From Colias croceus (taxonomy: Eukaryota > Arthropoda > Insecta > Lepidoptera > Pieridae): 64,000 bases of DNA. The translations under genes were made by a program, and so were the position numbers. This document shows positions 1 to 11,477 of the stretch, piece after piece. Positions within the stretch are counted from its first letter, which is position 1, and each line of letters begins with the position of its first letter. Under the pieces are notes generated by a model. It searched no databases. It was not told the origin of the DNA and worked only from the letters and a program-made list of their open reading frames with translations. Location: assembly GCF_905220415.1 (NCBI RefSeq), contig NC_059537.1, forward strand, positions 10,573,593 through 10,637,592, given 5' to 3'.

Positions 1-180
1 TTAGTGCATGACGTTATTTATGTGAAAACACAGTGGAATGGTGATTTTAACGTCATTAACTGAGCCAATTTAAGTTAACCTTTATAAATTATTTAGACTT
101 TAGTGTTTTTTGTCGCTCGCAATTTTATACCGCGATACGTGTTTATTTCGCGCCGAATTAGGAATGTCAAGACGGTTATA
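1..180. other. non-coding left edge
   Basis: AT-rich sequence with no open frame of note. It ends in the TA dinucleotide that flanks the inverted-repeat element beginning at 181. Confidence 0.4.
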
Positions 181-741
181 GTAGGGGAGCCCAGGATGCT
201 AAATGTGGATTTACTCGAGCGTCACGGGAACCTATTAGAATTGGTAGATTAGACCATAGCGAGAAAAAAAGGTCCTATAATGTTTTCACTTTTAGCGGTG
301 GGGAAGGGTTTTTTGATTTTTTTTTAATTTAAAAAAGAAAAAAATTGGCTTGGAAATACTCAAGCGCGTTAGATATTGATATTTTGCATGCTCCAGGACG
401 TCACTGAAAAATAGTATACGTTAATCTGACGATTTAAGTGGCGATTTAATCGCTATGAAGAAAGGGTAAAAAATTAAAGTAATATTATTCGAGCGCGTCA
501 GATTAATATATATGGGGGTTAATTACAATATAAGAAGTCCCCATTTCGCTAATCTGACGATTCGAGCTCAACCTTAGGGAATTATGGATTATTCAAATTT
601 TCCAGCGGGGCCCCTGAGCGCACCCACCAACCATAACTGCTCATATTGACTAGAGGTACTAATGAATAGCTAAGGTACCGTCCCTTATAGTAATCTGACG
701 CGCTCGAGTAAATCCCAAAATCCCCTCTTGGGCTCCCCTAC
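181..741. mobile_element. 561-bp MITE with terminal inverted repeats and TA flanks
   Basis: The left end begins GTAGGGGAGCCCA and continues to ATTTACTCGAGCG; the right end at 700-741 is the inverted counterpart and finishes TGGGCTCCCCTAC. A TA lies on each side (179-180 and 742-743), the target duplication expected of Tc1/mariner-type elements. A second inverted motif, AATCTGACG next to GCGCTCGA, recurs inside. There is no coding capacity, so this is a non-autonomous element. The superfamily assignment rests only on the TA flanks. Confidence 0.7.
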
Positions 742-1477
742 TATTAGCTTTGCACGGACCGTTTATGGCGTAATTACGCGAAATGTATGTATTGCTACTT
801 CAACGAAAATGTTAGTGTGGAGCCATCTGTCTTAGGGACAGAAGTCATAAAGTTAAATTAAAATTGGATAATGGATAGGTCATATAGGTTATTTAAATTT
901 GTCGCGATGATAATTTAATTTCTTTCATATTTTCAGCATCATCGGTCATCTTTAATTTCTTTCGGTCATACATTGTGTGTTCATATAATTTATCAATGTT
1001 TTATGTCAATGTTAAAATCATCGATGGTAGCCCGTGCGATGCTTTTGAATCAACTGACCCGTTAATGTTTTCATGGCGTGTGTAATCGCTGTTCTTTTAC
1101 ACGTTTATGCGTTTTACCTACGCATTTAATAGCGCGAAAAAGTATTATTTTATCTGTGACGCGAATCCTTAGTTTTTGCGTAATACAATAGCTATAGACA
1201 TGTAAACAACGACTCTCGTGCACTTTTTTACTGTTCCGCATGTTTCCCAAAGCGTATAAAAACTTTATGATTCAGATAACACGTTACACACGACGAGTCT
1301 GAATTCGAAAAATAATAAATGACATAGTTTCGTAGGAAACAAAATGTGTACGCCGTTTTGACGAAACAACGGAAGTTATCTAACTTCAATTATGATTTTT
1401 TTTTCTTTTTTTATATAATTCTGTTCTAGTACCGGTAATAGCTACAAAGCGGCTTATTATGTTCTGTGTTTTTCATA
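742..1477. other. non-coding stretch, nothing recognised
   Basis: AT-rich spacer between two inverted-repeat elements. I see no exon, RNA gene or repeat family in it. Confidence 0.4.
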
Positions 1478-2698
1478 TGGTCCGGGAGCCAGAAGCAGAT
1501 TTTATGACCAAGTTCCTCTCAAGCGGTAATTAGTAAAATGCATCAAAGTATAGTATTATGAAGCCTCGTGAACGTCAGCTGGAGCTCGGTTGGGGGGGTG
1601 AGCGGTAGTAGCCTCCCACGCACGTAAGAAAAAAAAGTATATTCATTCATTTCCTCTCAGCTAAAAATTTGTCAAATTGTAGCTAGCCCAATATCTCAAC
1701 GAAAAATAATAATCAGCTGGTTACAGCATGGTGTATTATACGTCAGCTGGTGTCTCGAATATAATGAGACATTAACAAAATCATCGAGATACGTGAAATT
1801 CCATCAACTTAAGTCCCCGTAAAAGATGAGTAATAACTTTATTATACTATTATTTTTTTAATAATTATAGTTAACTAATGTTTTTAGTGGGTTATTTCAT
1901 ATTTGTTACACTTTTAGGTAGTTATGTGAATTTGATGATATGATAGTTATTTTTAAATGCAGTTTATAATATTTGTAAAAACATGTTTACCGATGTGGCT
2001 GAATGTACGTAGTACCCCGAGCATGCGCACAACTAACCACCTCCAAGTACCTTATTACTGTCTATATTATGCTAGCGTGTGTTGCTTGAATTTTTAAAAA
2101 TAACGATAATAATTAAAGATACGTCATTTCATCTCAGATGAAAATTTGTGAGCTGATTGTTAATATACTGATGCGATAAATAAAAAAAATCAGCTAGCAA
2201 TAATTCGAGGAAAACCTAGTCAGTTGATGCATATAAATTGGCAATAGATGCTTCTGTCTAACTCTTATGTAATAACTTTCAAAGTATCAGCTGACGGTTT
2301 TTCCACCAAGATACAGCCAGCTGACCTATATGTATATCCACAGTTACATATAAGCTATCATCAGGTAAATTTTAGTTTGAGAGGAAATCACGGAAAATAA
2401 TTTTATTTTTTTCATGTTCGAGACACCAGCTGACGTTTATTACACCATGTTGTAACCAGCTGATTATTTTTTTTCGTTGAGATATTGGGTTAGCTACAAT
2501 TTGACAAATTTTTAGCTGAGAGGAAATGAATGAATGTATTTTTTTTTCCTACGTGCGTGGGAGGCTACAACCGCTCACCCCCCCAACCGAGCGCCAGCTG
2601 ACGTTCACGAGGCTTTATAATACTATACTCTGATGCGTCTGACGAATTATCTCTTGAGAGGAAATAATTAACCAAATTTGCACCTGGCTCCCTAACCA
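1478..2698. mobile_element. 1.2-kb foldback element with repeated CAGCTG motifs
   Basis: About 290 bp at the left (1478-1770) is inverted at the right (2410-2698). Shared blocks include GGGAGCCAG near the tips, CGTGAACGTCAGCTGG, the C/G-run GGTTGGGGGGGTGAGCGG, and the stretch around AATTTGTCAAATTGTAGCTA. The tips match as TGGTNNGGGAGCC and its complement. CAGCTGA/TCAGCTG motifs recur many times in both arms and in the centre, which may be transposase-binding subterminal repeats. There is no coding capacity. An ATA triplet flanks both tips, but a target duplication is not certain. Confidence 0.7.
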
Positions 2699-2727
2699 AT
2701 AGTGATGTACCATTTAAATTGTAATAT

Positions 2728-2915
2728 ACTAGCTTTCCGCCCGCGTAGTATTGCAGGGTAACTCGAATAGTTCCCGTTTTTGTAGAATTTCTGGGATTAT
2801 CCTATGACCTTTCTCAGCACTCTATCTTAGTAGGTAGTTAGGTACCAAATTTTAACCAAATCCTTTATGTGCTTTAGGCTTGAAGAAGAGACAAACATAC
2901 AGAGTTACTTGTTTT
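2728..2915 (-). mobile_element. degenerate Lep1-type Helitron-like repeat
   Basis: Read on the minus strand, the element ends at ACTAG next to a truncated GC hairpin (CGCGGGCGGAAAGCTAGT type). It contains the eroded family body: AGTTCCCG, the TTCTGGGATT block and an ACAGAGTTAC end. It is the most diverged of the five copies of this family in the window. Confidence 0.55.
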
Positions 2916-3387
2916 ATACATCGGATAGATCAATCTAGTTATTTTCAGTAGATATGTACCTACATATAAATAATGACTTTTTACATTGCAAATAACTTCA
3001 ACAGGTACCTAGGTATTATTAATATATTTTATGTTATGTTTCGTATATAGATAATTATGATAAAATTAGTTCGTTCCCTGATAATGTAATACAATACAAA
3101 CGCAAGCGCCTTGAGTATTTAAGAAGCTAATGATAAATGATAACATATCAAATACTTAACGGTTGGTAAATAGATTGTGTTTGTTTTGAGTTGTAATTTC
3201 GTAATCTTCATGACAAATTATGTATAAGCAAAATGGAACGAAATTAAAATATTTAACTACGGTAACAACATTATTTTGTTGTGTAAAAATAACGTTGTTA
3301 GTTGTAGCAAATAAACGGTTGTGTTATTTATTTAAGGAACTAACTTGTTTATGTACTTGACTTACTTGACTTATGTTCCTGTGTCCC
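2916..3387. other. non-coding stretch, nothing recognised
   Basis: AT-rich sequence without recognisable exons or repeats. Confidence 0.35.
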
Positions 3388-3576
3388 CTAGCTGGGGCAG
3401 AGGGCATCCACAGTGCTCCGCCAGGCGTTTCTGTCGAGAGCTTCCCTTTTGATTTCGCTCCAGGTTTTCCCGATTTTCTTGGCTTCGTCTATGATTGTCC
3501 GCCGCCAGGTTTGTTTAGGACGACCACGCTTACGCTTACGTACAGTTATGTACGGTTGTTTATGTACGGTCATCAA
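3388..3576 (-). pseudogene. C-terminal fragment of a non-LTR retrotransposon ORF
   Basis: The minus-strand translation carries RKRGRPKQTWRR, then GKTWSEIKREALDRNAW and ends VDALCPS. This is the very common C-terminal tail of insect endonuclease/reverse-transcriptase LINE proteins (GRPKTTWRR ... W..L...A.DR..WR ... L). Only this tail remains; no reverse transcriptase domain is nearby. It is a dead 5'-truncated copy. Confidence 0.7.
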
Positions 3577-6415
3577 AAAATCATTATATTTACAGGTTGG
3601 AATTTTTGGAATACCACCTCGAGAGATGTTTCCAAAAATTTGTTTACCACTCCTAGAAATCGAACCGATTAAAATCTGTCTGTACCATCCTGAACTTTTA
3701 TTGTATCCACCCTTCGATAATATAATGATGAAATCTCTTAAAAAACTTGTGTTTAAAAAAAGTGTAGGTATATAAACCTGTAATGTATAACCACAGATAT
3801 GCTATACTAATAATTAGTATAATTATTATGCACTCGTTTCAAATTGAAATTTTGCAAACGATTCTGAGAAACAAGGGTCTTGGAAGGAAATGGACAGACA
3901 AACAATAAAGTGTTTTGATAACGCTGTGTTCTTATAGAAAAATATTTTACTAGAATTAGCTACCTACGTAAAACAACTCAAAAACAGTCACATCGCAGAC
4001 AATTGATTGATCGCAATGGCTACTAACTATTAAATAAAATTATTGACAAAAAACGTATTTATTAAAGATTTATCCTAAATGTGATTTATTCACTGTCTAA
4101 TAAATGCACACTTAATAAATTGTGGCACCAACGAAATTGCGCATAATTTTGTTAATATTTATGTTGCTATTGATTTAACGCATCGTTACACAACTGAATA
4201 TACTAGCATATAATTTTAATATAATTAATCTAAGACTGTCGTTTTCTTCATATTATGGTAATTCCAATTCAGTTTGTGAAAATTGTAGTTCCTTTCAATT
4301 GGTCCCTTAAAATTTTGTAGAGTTTTTGAATTTGAAGGTGGCTTTTTTTTTAATTATTATTGGGGGGGGGGGGGGGGGCAAGTATCTATCTATTTTTTAA
4401 TTATTATTTACTTATTATTGTGTTCACTGTTTAGTCACACATTTTACATTCAATAAGAATGAACAATTTTGTGAAATATGGTCTAAACAGTTTCTTCTGG
4501 ATGAGACCACCAGAGAGGAAAATCAATTAAAAACTTAAATGGAAAATTTTCGCGAAATTATATTAAGACTTTTTATACGCGAAATAGATCCTTATTTTGA
4601 GATTAAAACCCGTTAAAATACAAAAATGGTGTAGCCTAAATATGAATTTACAAGAAGAAACAATCCGAATTAATACAGCTTGTAAAAGTAAATACGTTTT
4701 TATCAGTGCTATATTTCGAAATCTTGTTTTGTTATGGACGCCGAAGGCTATTTAATGTACCTAAATTATTTATAATGCTTGATATTTGTATTATATATTC
4801 AATAATTATTTTAAACCAGAATTTACAATACTTGTATGTAGGTATACAAGTATATATACTAAATTATTTTTAAAACGATAAATTAAATTAAATTAAAAAA
4901 CACAAAATATGCGAAAATAAATTAAAATTATTATTATACGAGCATAGAACCTCTACCTTTTTGTTTTAGGAAGAAAAAGAAAATAGTTTGACAGGCTTAG
5001 TGCTTGACAAAGTGGAGACGCCACGTATCGATAAAAATACAATAATTATAATATCTATCTAGATTTTTTAAGGTTTCCGTTTTTTTAGATTTTTGTGCTC
5101 TTCTAGATTGCGTAAAAATAGATGCGATCTTTAAACAGAATGGACTCCTAATATTGACTATTTGTAGCTATCATTTTGATAGAAAATAAAAACTCATGCT
5201 GACATATCTATAGAAATTAAAAAAATAGTCTCTTTTTAACTTGTAGTGAGATACGGTATTTACAAAATATATATTTATTGAAAGGGCTACAAACTGAAAC
5301 AATCGATATTTAATTGAATTGACATCACTTTAAACTTTTTTCTATACTGAACGTATCTTTGTCATTCAAAATCTGTGGATGTGTCACCCGCTACTATCGA
5401 TCCCCCTCAATACCCTCGTAAACACGCTTGATGGGGGGGGGGAGCCATTTCGAAAATTTTGTATGAAGTTTCCTTACTGTATGTATCTGTATATTGTGGT
5501 AATACTTTATTGGAGGGATAAGTTTTATCTTGGTTTTATCCAAGCATTGAAAAATCGGCCCTTAAAATAAGTAAGTATTGCGATTGGTAAAATAATTTTA
5601 GTTGCTCATAAGTTCATTACTTCATATATTATACTTATAAGTTCATACTTCACAAACATACACGTGTTGTATGACCATAAGCTTAAAATGCCGATATATT
5701 TTTATTACTCGAAACATTTATGTTGAAATGTTTTCTGAAATATGTATATCCGATTTATTCACACAATATTGAAGAAAACAGAATAAAATGCATTTCGTTT
5801 TGTACCTACTTACGACTCATGTACAATGTACATATCGTACACATGTTTCTAAATATTCTGAATACAAGCCACAACAAAACGGTATACCGATACCGGATAA
5901 CTGTCGCGTTTATTATGATGGTGGTACTAATGAGCAAATGCCCTTAATAAATACCCGTTATGTGATAGTCGGAATTTTCAATTTACTAAGTATCGTGAGG
6001 ACGCTTAGAAAGATCTACTCGTATTACTGTCTACTGATTAGAACCGTTTGTGTGTCCTTTATAGAATCGTAAACTATGCATTTGATCTTCAGAAAAGTTT
6101 TGTGCAAGAGACCACGAAGTGAGTTGGTACGACCAATCTTCGACAATATACCACAAAATGTAGGTAGTTTTATACGGATTTCGTCAAAGTAGAGTGAATG
6201 TTTTCTAAAATTTATTTATAAAGAAAGTGCCATCCATTGTATAATAATCTACGATCATTTCAATTATCATAATAATGGATAGAAATTGGACATAGGGTCT
6301 CTGAATGGAGTTGCTGTAGGGGTGTAATGTAGTCTTGCCTGTTTCACTAGACTTGTATCAATCTAAATAACGTTATTTGCAATCGTGAAAGAATATTCAT
6401 AATAATTGTACCTGA
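3577..6415. other. non-coding stretch with homopolymer run
   Basis: AT-rich sequence with short chance frames only. A run of about 17 G residues lies near 4361-4378, and a shorter G-run near 5432-5442. No gene or known repeat was recognised. Confidence 0.35.
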
Positions 6416-6416
6416 A

Positions 6417-6643
6417 TCCATACTAATATATGCGAAAGTAACTCTGTCTGTCTGTTACTCAATCACGCCTAAACTACTGAACCAATTTTCATTAAATTTG
6501 GTATGGAGATATTTTGATACCCGAGAAAGGACATAGGCTACTTTTTATCCCGGGAAAATGACGCAATCCCGGAAATCCCACGGGAACGGGAACTATACGG
6601 GATTTTCTTTGACTGCGCGGGCGAAGCCGCGGCGGCAACCTAG
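6417..6643 (+). mobile_element. Lep1-type Helitron-like repeat
   Basis: It begins near TCCATACTAATATATGCG, then has CTCTGTCTGTCTGTTACTC and CCCGGAAATCCCACGGGAAC. It ends with the hairpin GCGGGCGAAGCCGCGGCGG followed by CTAGT. A 5' TC start and a 3' CTAG end after a hairpin are the hallmarks of non-autonomous Helitrons. Full-length and moderately diverged. Confidence 0.75.
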
Positions 6644-6824
6644 TAACCAATAAATAGTGACTGAAATATACGTACCCGAGTATCAAGTTTATATTCAAAA
6701 CAGTTTTCAACGTCTGGCGCTTTTGAAATTGTTATGCGACTAGGTACATTGTAAATGAATTTAATAAAAATAATCTACTTATTGTAAATAAATACAATAG
6801 GTGGAGAAAACGCTTCTGCTTAAG

Positions 6825-6993
6825 TCTAATATATAAAAATCAATGCCACTTTTCGTTGTAATTCCATAACTCGAGAACGGCTGAACCGATTTCGATAATT
6901 CTTTTTTTATTATATTCCTTGAAGTACGAGGATGGTTCTTATGTAGAGAAAACGTTAATATGTACCACGGGCGAAGCCGGGGCGGACCGCTAG
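6825..6993 (+). mobile_element. short Helitron-like repeat, second family (copy 1)
   Basis: It starts TCTAATATATAAAAATC, carries CGAGAACGGCTGAACCGATT and GAGGATGGTTCTTATGTAGA, and ends CGGGCGAAGCCGGGGCGG then ACCGCTAG|T. Close copies lie at 23844-24015 and 53216-53385. The TC...hairpin...CTAG structure fits a non-autonomous Helitron. Confidence 0.75.
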
Positions 6994-8162
6994 TATTTCT
7001 ATAAAAAATATTGCTAATAGGGCTTGCACTTACCTTCGTCGGCCTATTTAGTACCAGACTATCTATCAATATCATGGGTAAGACAAGAAGCATTGTCACA
7101 TTGTTTTCAAATTTCTAATTTGAGGGCAAAAGTAGATTAATGATCGTATGAATATGTATGCCTCGATAAATGTTGATAAGGCAAAATTTAAATAAATATT
7201 TGAATACAATACATTTCTATGCATTAATTTGTGTTTTTATCGCTCATACTCGCTCGTACTGCGCTCGTGTGGTTAACATTATTATAGAATATTTCAGTTT
7301 TCTACACAACAATTATTATTGATATTGTAAGTACTATTCATTAAAAAAATGATCTATATTTTTATTACCGTAGAAAATTTGCGAACATAACAATTAGTGC
7401 TACTAATTTCAGTTCATTATGAGGAATCGTAATAACCTACGTTCAGTATCGTAGTCTTATAAAATACCTGTTTAATTATTATGCTGATCAAAATAATGTA
7501 CTCATCTGTTATCAATTTATAGTACCGAGCATTCTGTACCATAATTTCATTTCGATATTTGGATATTTCATGAAAATATAACGACTATCTAGGAAAATTC
7601 GACAAAGAAACGAGAAAACTTATAGATACACAACACTTAAATTAGTTCTGGTTATTAGATACTTTAGATTCTGTTTTACTGTATACTTGCCGTTAGGTAT
7701 GTAAGTTTTATTTCATTTTAAATTACATGTTGGACTTCTACATAAAATAGACAATTCTACATACAATATGGATTAAATAGGTCAAGAGTATGTCGCTCTT
7801 GACCTTTTATTTTTAATATAATTAAATAATTTACGGACAATCATTTTTAAGTCAGTTACATACCGTCTGCAAAGTAGGGTTCAGAATGTTTATTTTATTA
7901 ATCTTTTTTAAAATCATATTTTACAAAATTTTTGCGCGGTGGAATACTATTATGTAATATAGGTACTATTATGAATACGTACAGTTTTTTTTAATAATAA
8001 ATATTAAATTATGTATTTATAACTTACCTATAATAATTATTATACTAATGGATTTTTCAATCTTTATTAATTATCAAAGAACCTTTGACGTTCAAAACTT
8101 CGAAAAGTTTAAATACAAAATTCTTTGTATATTTTTTTGCATCTGCCATTTATAATGTACTT
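6994..8162. other. non-coding stretch, nothing recognised
   Basis: AT-rich spacer. No exon or repeat could be supported. Confidence 0.35.
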
Positions 8163-8220
8163 ACTAGTTATCCGCCCGCGGCTTCACCCGCCTATTCAAA
8201 GGAAAATTCCCTTGGGAAAG
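8163..8220 (-). mobile_element. 3'-end fragment of a Lep1-type Helitron-like repeat
   Basis: On the minus strand the sequence ends in the hairpin CGGGTGAAGCCGCGGGCGG followed by ATAACTAGT. Only about 55 bp of the family is left; the 5' body is missing. Confidence 0.5.
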
Positions 8221-10636
8221 AGATGTTTTACTGTAATAAAAATAATGAAATCGAAAGACTAAAAGGAAGGAATACGCCTAAATAAGGATATTAGCTAAAC
8301 GAGGATTCCTTTGATTGTTTTACAAAAACTTGTAAACTTTGCACAGGAAGCTATAAAGTATAAATATATGTAGTATGAATTTTGTTCTGTTATGTATAAT
8401 ATTGTAAAGTTATGAAAATTATCAGTAGATAATTGTATTGTATATTTTTCTAAAGATAAAGAGCAAAATCTTACCGTATATCATTGAATTACGTAGATAC
8501 GCATGTAGTGTATTTAGCGAATAGGTAGGTATCTATAAAAACGATCGCGTTCATATGCGTACTGTAAATATTTCTTATACATATTATACATTTTCACTAC
8601 ATATACACATATATAAATGGACTACTGCCGCATCTGCTGCCTTCACTTTTTGAATGCCTTGACTTCTATGTTTTTTTTTTCGATGATAGAATAAATAATT
8701 TCATTAGAGCCTAATATTATTACTTCTTTTTAGAAAAATAAAAAACCTTGCTCAAAGTATAATTTCTCGCTATAAAATCAAGATAAAACTGTCACTTGTC
8801 CAACTTTTTTTCCCTCGAGCGCGCGTTCCTTTTTTTAACAGGCAATCGAATTAATTTGCTTCCTTATCTTCGGATACAATTTATGATGATAAAAATATAA
8901 TATTGAATTTCTGCATGACAACAGAGGACACATAATACCATCGTAATACTAAAGTTATACAAAGGTGCGATAAGCGAGAACAATGTTTTCCTCGTTGAGC
9001 GATGTTTATATATTATATTTTATCAGATTATATGCAATATGATCTTTTTGCATTGCAAATTGCAATTGCATCTTGCTGTTGGATTTTTGTTATTTGCAAA
9101 ACGAGAGCTTTATTTAATAAATAAAACTTTACATCTTTATATTCTCAATGCGAAATGAACACAGTTTGGTTCAACTCAAGGCCTTCTCAGTCTTTTCATA
9201 TATTTATTCCTTCTATATTTCGTATAAACTTTTTTATTGAAGATTAGTGACCTTTCCGAGTATCTCTCCTACGTTAGTTTGTTACTTTACTACATTTTAT
9301 ACATGGACGTCATTGAAACGTGCTAATGGTGTCTAATTTTTTCTTTCTACGGTATTTTCCCACTTTTCATTAGGTATGTTTACAATAACTTAAATGTAAA
9401 GCTACAGAAGTCAAAATATTCAAAAAGAAAAGGATTTAATAAACTTTTCATAATAATTTCAGTCGTCGTTCGTTTACTGTAACATTCGATTAAATAAATA
9501 CAGCTAAAATATTAGCATAAATTATGCTAATTCTATTGCATAAATATAACATATGGTAATACCCGAAACGATACGATATACATGATGCTCGCATATTCTA
9601 TGTGTAAAGTATTAGAACTTAGATGATCGCAGAACTTTTTACTTTTCCAAAAAATTCCTTTAATAGGTACTTAACTTTTGAAACTAAACTCTCATAATTA
9701 ACTTACGTCTTATAAACTATTATAACACTGAACAGCTCGACGAATTAATTAACACAGAGTCGAGGTACGGCATTGTTCCAATCAATGTTGTACGTAACAT
9801 GCTAGTATATGTATGTATTGAAATATTTGCCACACTGTTTGTTATACTGACGAGCTCTCACTACACTCCGATAACCTTATCTGCAACATAACCACGTAAA
9901 CAACACTATCTTGTTTATTTTTAACATTATGGACGACACTTCATAATATTATTTCGTATTGGATAGTGGACTCGGTAATTTCGAATCAACTGCGTTTGTA
10001 GCGTTACTCAGCTGATATAATAGCGAACGAATTTCAAGGGCCTTTAATTACAGTTACGTGCGTGGTAAATTATTATCAGCTACTAGCATTCCAAGTTTTA
10101 TACGAAAATTAAAAGATAACTTCGAACAGGTGTTCTGTTATAGAAGCAAACTTGATATTGTTACTCATACGGACTACGGTAGTAAGATAATAGAAATGCT
10201 TTTGACCTTGATTATCCTTAACAGATAAGAAAAGTGTTGTGTTTAATAATGTATCAACGTTCTCTTTTAATTAAGCGGTAAGCCTAACAATTACAATCTA
10301 CACACACGATGCTACAATTACCGCAATACACAATACCTTTTAAGTGAGTGTCAGCTACTTGCAATATTGTAGCGAAAACTGTATCTTTATCAACGTGTTA
10401 TTCAAAAGATGCAATAAACTTCATAATTATCGCATTAAATACTTCACGTCGTATAAATTTATGGTTTAAATACGAAACATTGAACGGTTGTTAATATTTT
10501 ATGTTCCACGATCAATAATAATTTGCGTTTATTATAAATTCAACGAGGCTCCGCTTTTAGTTTTTGAGTCGATCGAACGACATTCTATTTTTGGTGGGTT
10601 TTCATCCTAATTGAAGATCGTTTATTTCGTAGATAG
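8221..10636. other. non-coding stretch, probably intron of the MCRS1-like gene
   Basis: AT-rich. Because the exon starting at 10637 continues a split codon, this stretch is most simply the preceding intron, with earlier exons further left. I could not find the expected upstream coding sequence in the window. Confidence 0.4.
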
Positions 10637-11466
10637 CTGTGGGTCGAAGTACAAGGGATCATACGATCGATGTCGATCTGAGTTTGGAAGGGCCCGCGGC
10701 CAAAGTGTCCCGGAAGCAAGCGACCATCAGGCTGAGGAATAGCGGCGAGTTTTTCATGTCCTCTGAAGGAAAGCGGCCTATATTCGTGGACGGCAGACCG
10801 GTTCTTCAAGGGAATAAAGTGAAACTTAATCACAATAGTGTAATTGAGGTAAGGACTTGCTAATTGAGTACTCTGTCTTGTCTTTTAAAACACAATAACT
10901 ACCTAATACTAGAATCTAATTGAATGAATAAATAAGAATTTTGACTTCTTGCAGACGAAAGTTGCAGAAGTATGTTTAAAAAAAATTAGATAATATGAAG
11001 TTAATATATTATAAGAAAGTTAAGAATTTTTGAATCATCGCTCCCTTTTTCAAGTTTTCCAAGTCAAAGTGATAATCAATAAAAATATTTTTATTTCGTT
11101 TATATGAATATTATGATTAATGATTCGATTTGACTTGAAATAAGAATAAATAAAATACACATTTCTTTAATAATATTAAAGTGGAAAGACAATGTAACGT
11201 AAAAATGTCAACACCGACATAATGAGGCTGAAGCTTTCTATATAATTTACCAGTGTCACCAATGCATGCGGTATGCTTCGAACAATTGATTTTGTGGACT
11301 AGTGTGTCAATGCCAGCAGTGAAACTGGCCACATACGTAACTGCTGTACTATTTATGTATTATACTTTGTCAACAGATAGCCGGCCTTCGCTTCGTGTTC
11401 CTCATTAACCAAGACCTCATCAGCGCCATCAGACAAGAAGCCGTCAAAGTCAATATACCAGTTTGA
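10637..11466 (+). CDS. MCRS1: microspherule protein 1 (MCRS1/Rcd5), last two coding exons
   Basis: Exons are 10637-10848 and 11377-11466. The acceptor AG is at 10635-10636, the donor GTAAGG at 10849, the next acceptor AG at 11375-11376 and the stop TGA at 11464-11466. The first exon encodes most of an FHA (phosphopeptide-binding) domain: GRSTRDHTIDVDLSLEGP, then KVSRKQATIRL and PIFVDGRPVL, closely following MCRS1. The second exon gives IAGLRFVFLINQDLISAIR, the usual MCRS1 C-terminus. MCRS1 is a subunit of the INO80 and NSL chromatin complexes. A polyadenylation signal AATAAA lies at 11472-11477. The N-terminal part of the gene is not seen, so this is a partial gene. The gene is convergent with the large minus-strand gene. 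Confidence 0.9.
10849..11376 (+). other. last intron of MCRS1
   Basis: GTAAGG...ACAG intron of 528 bp joining two phase-compatible exons (GAG | ATA). No repeat was recognised inside it. Confidence 0.8.
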
Positions 11467-11471
11467 TTATT

Positions 11472-11477
11472 AATAAA
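11472..11477 (+). terminator. polyadenylation signal of MCRS1
   Basis: AATAAA starts 6 bp after the MCRS1 stop codon, in the position expected for the cleavage signal of a very short 3' UTR. Confidence 0.6.

Noticed and set aside
5720..6072. Two overlapping plus-strand frames of 75 and 94 codons
   Set aside because: AT-rich, no domain, no splice context, no codon bias; chance frames.
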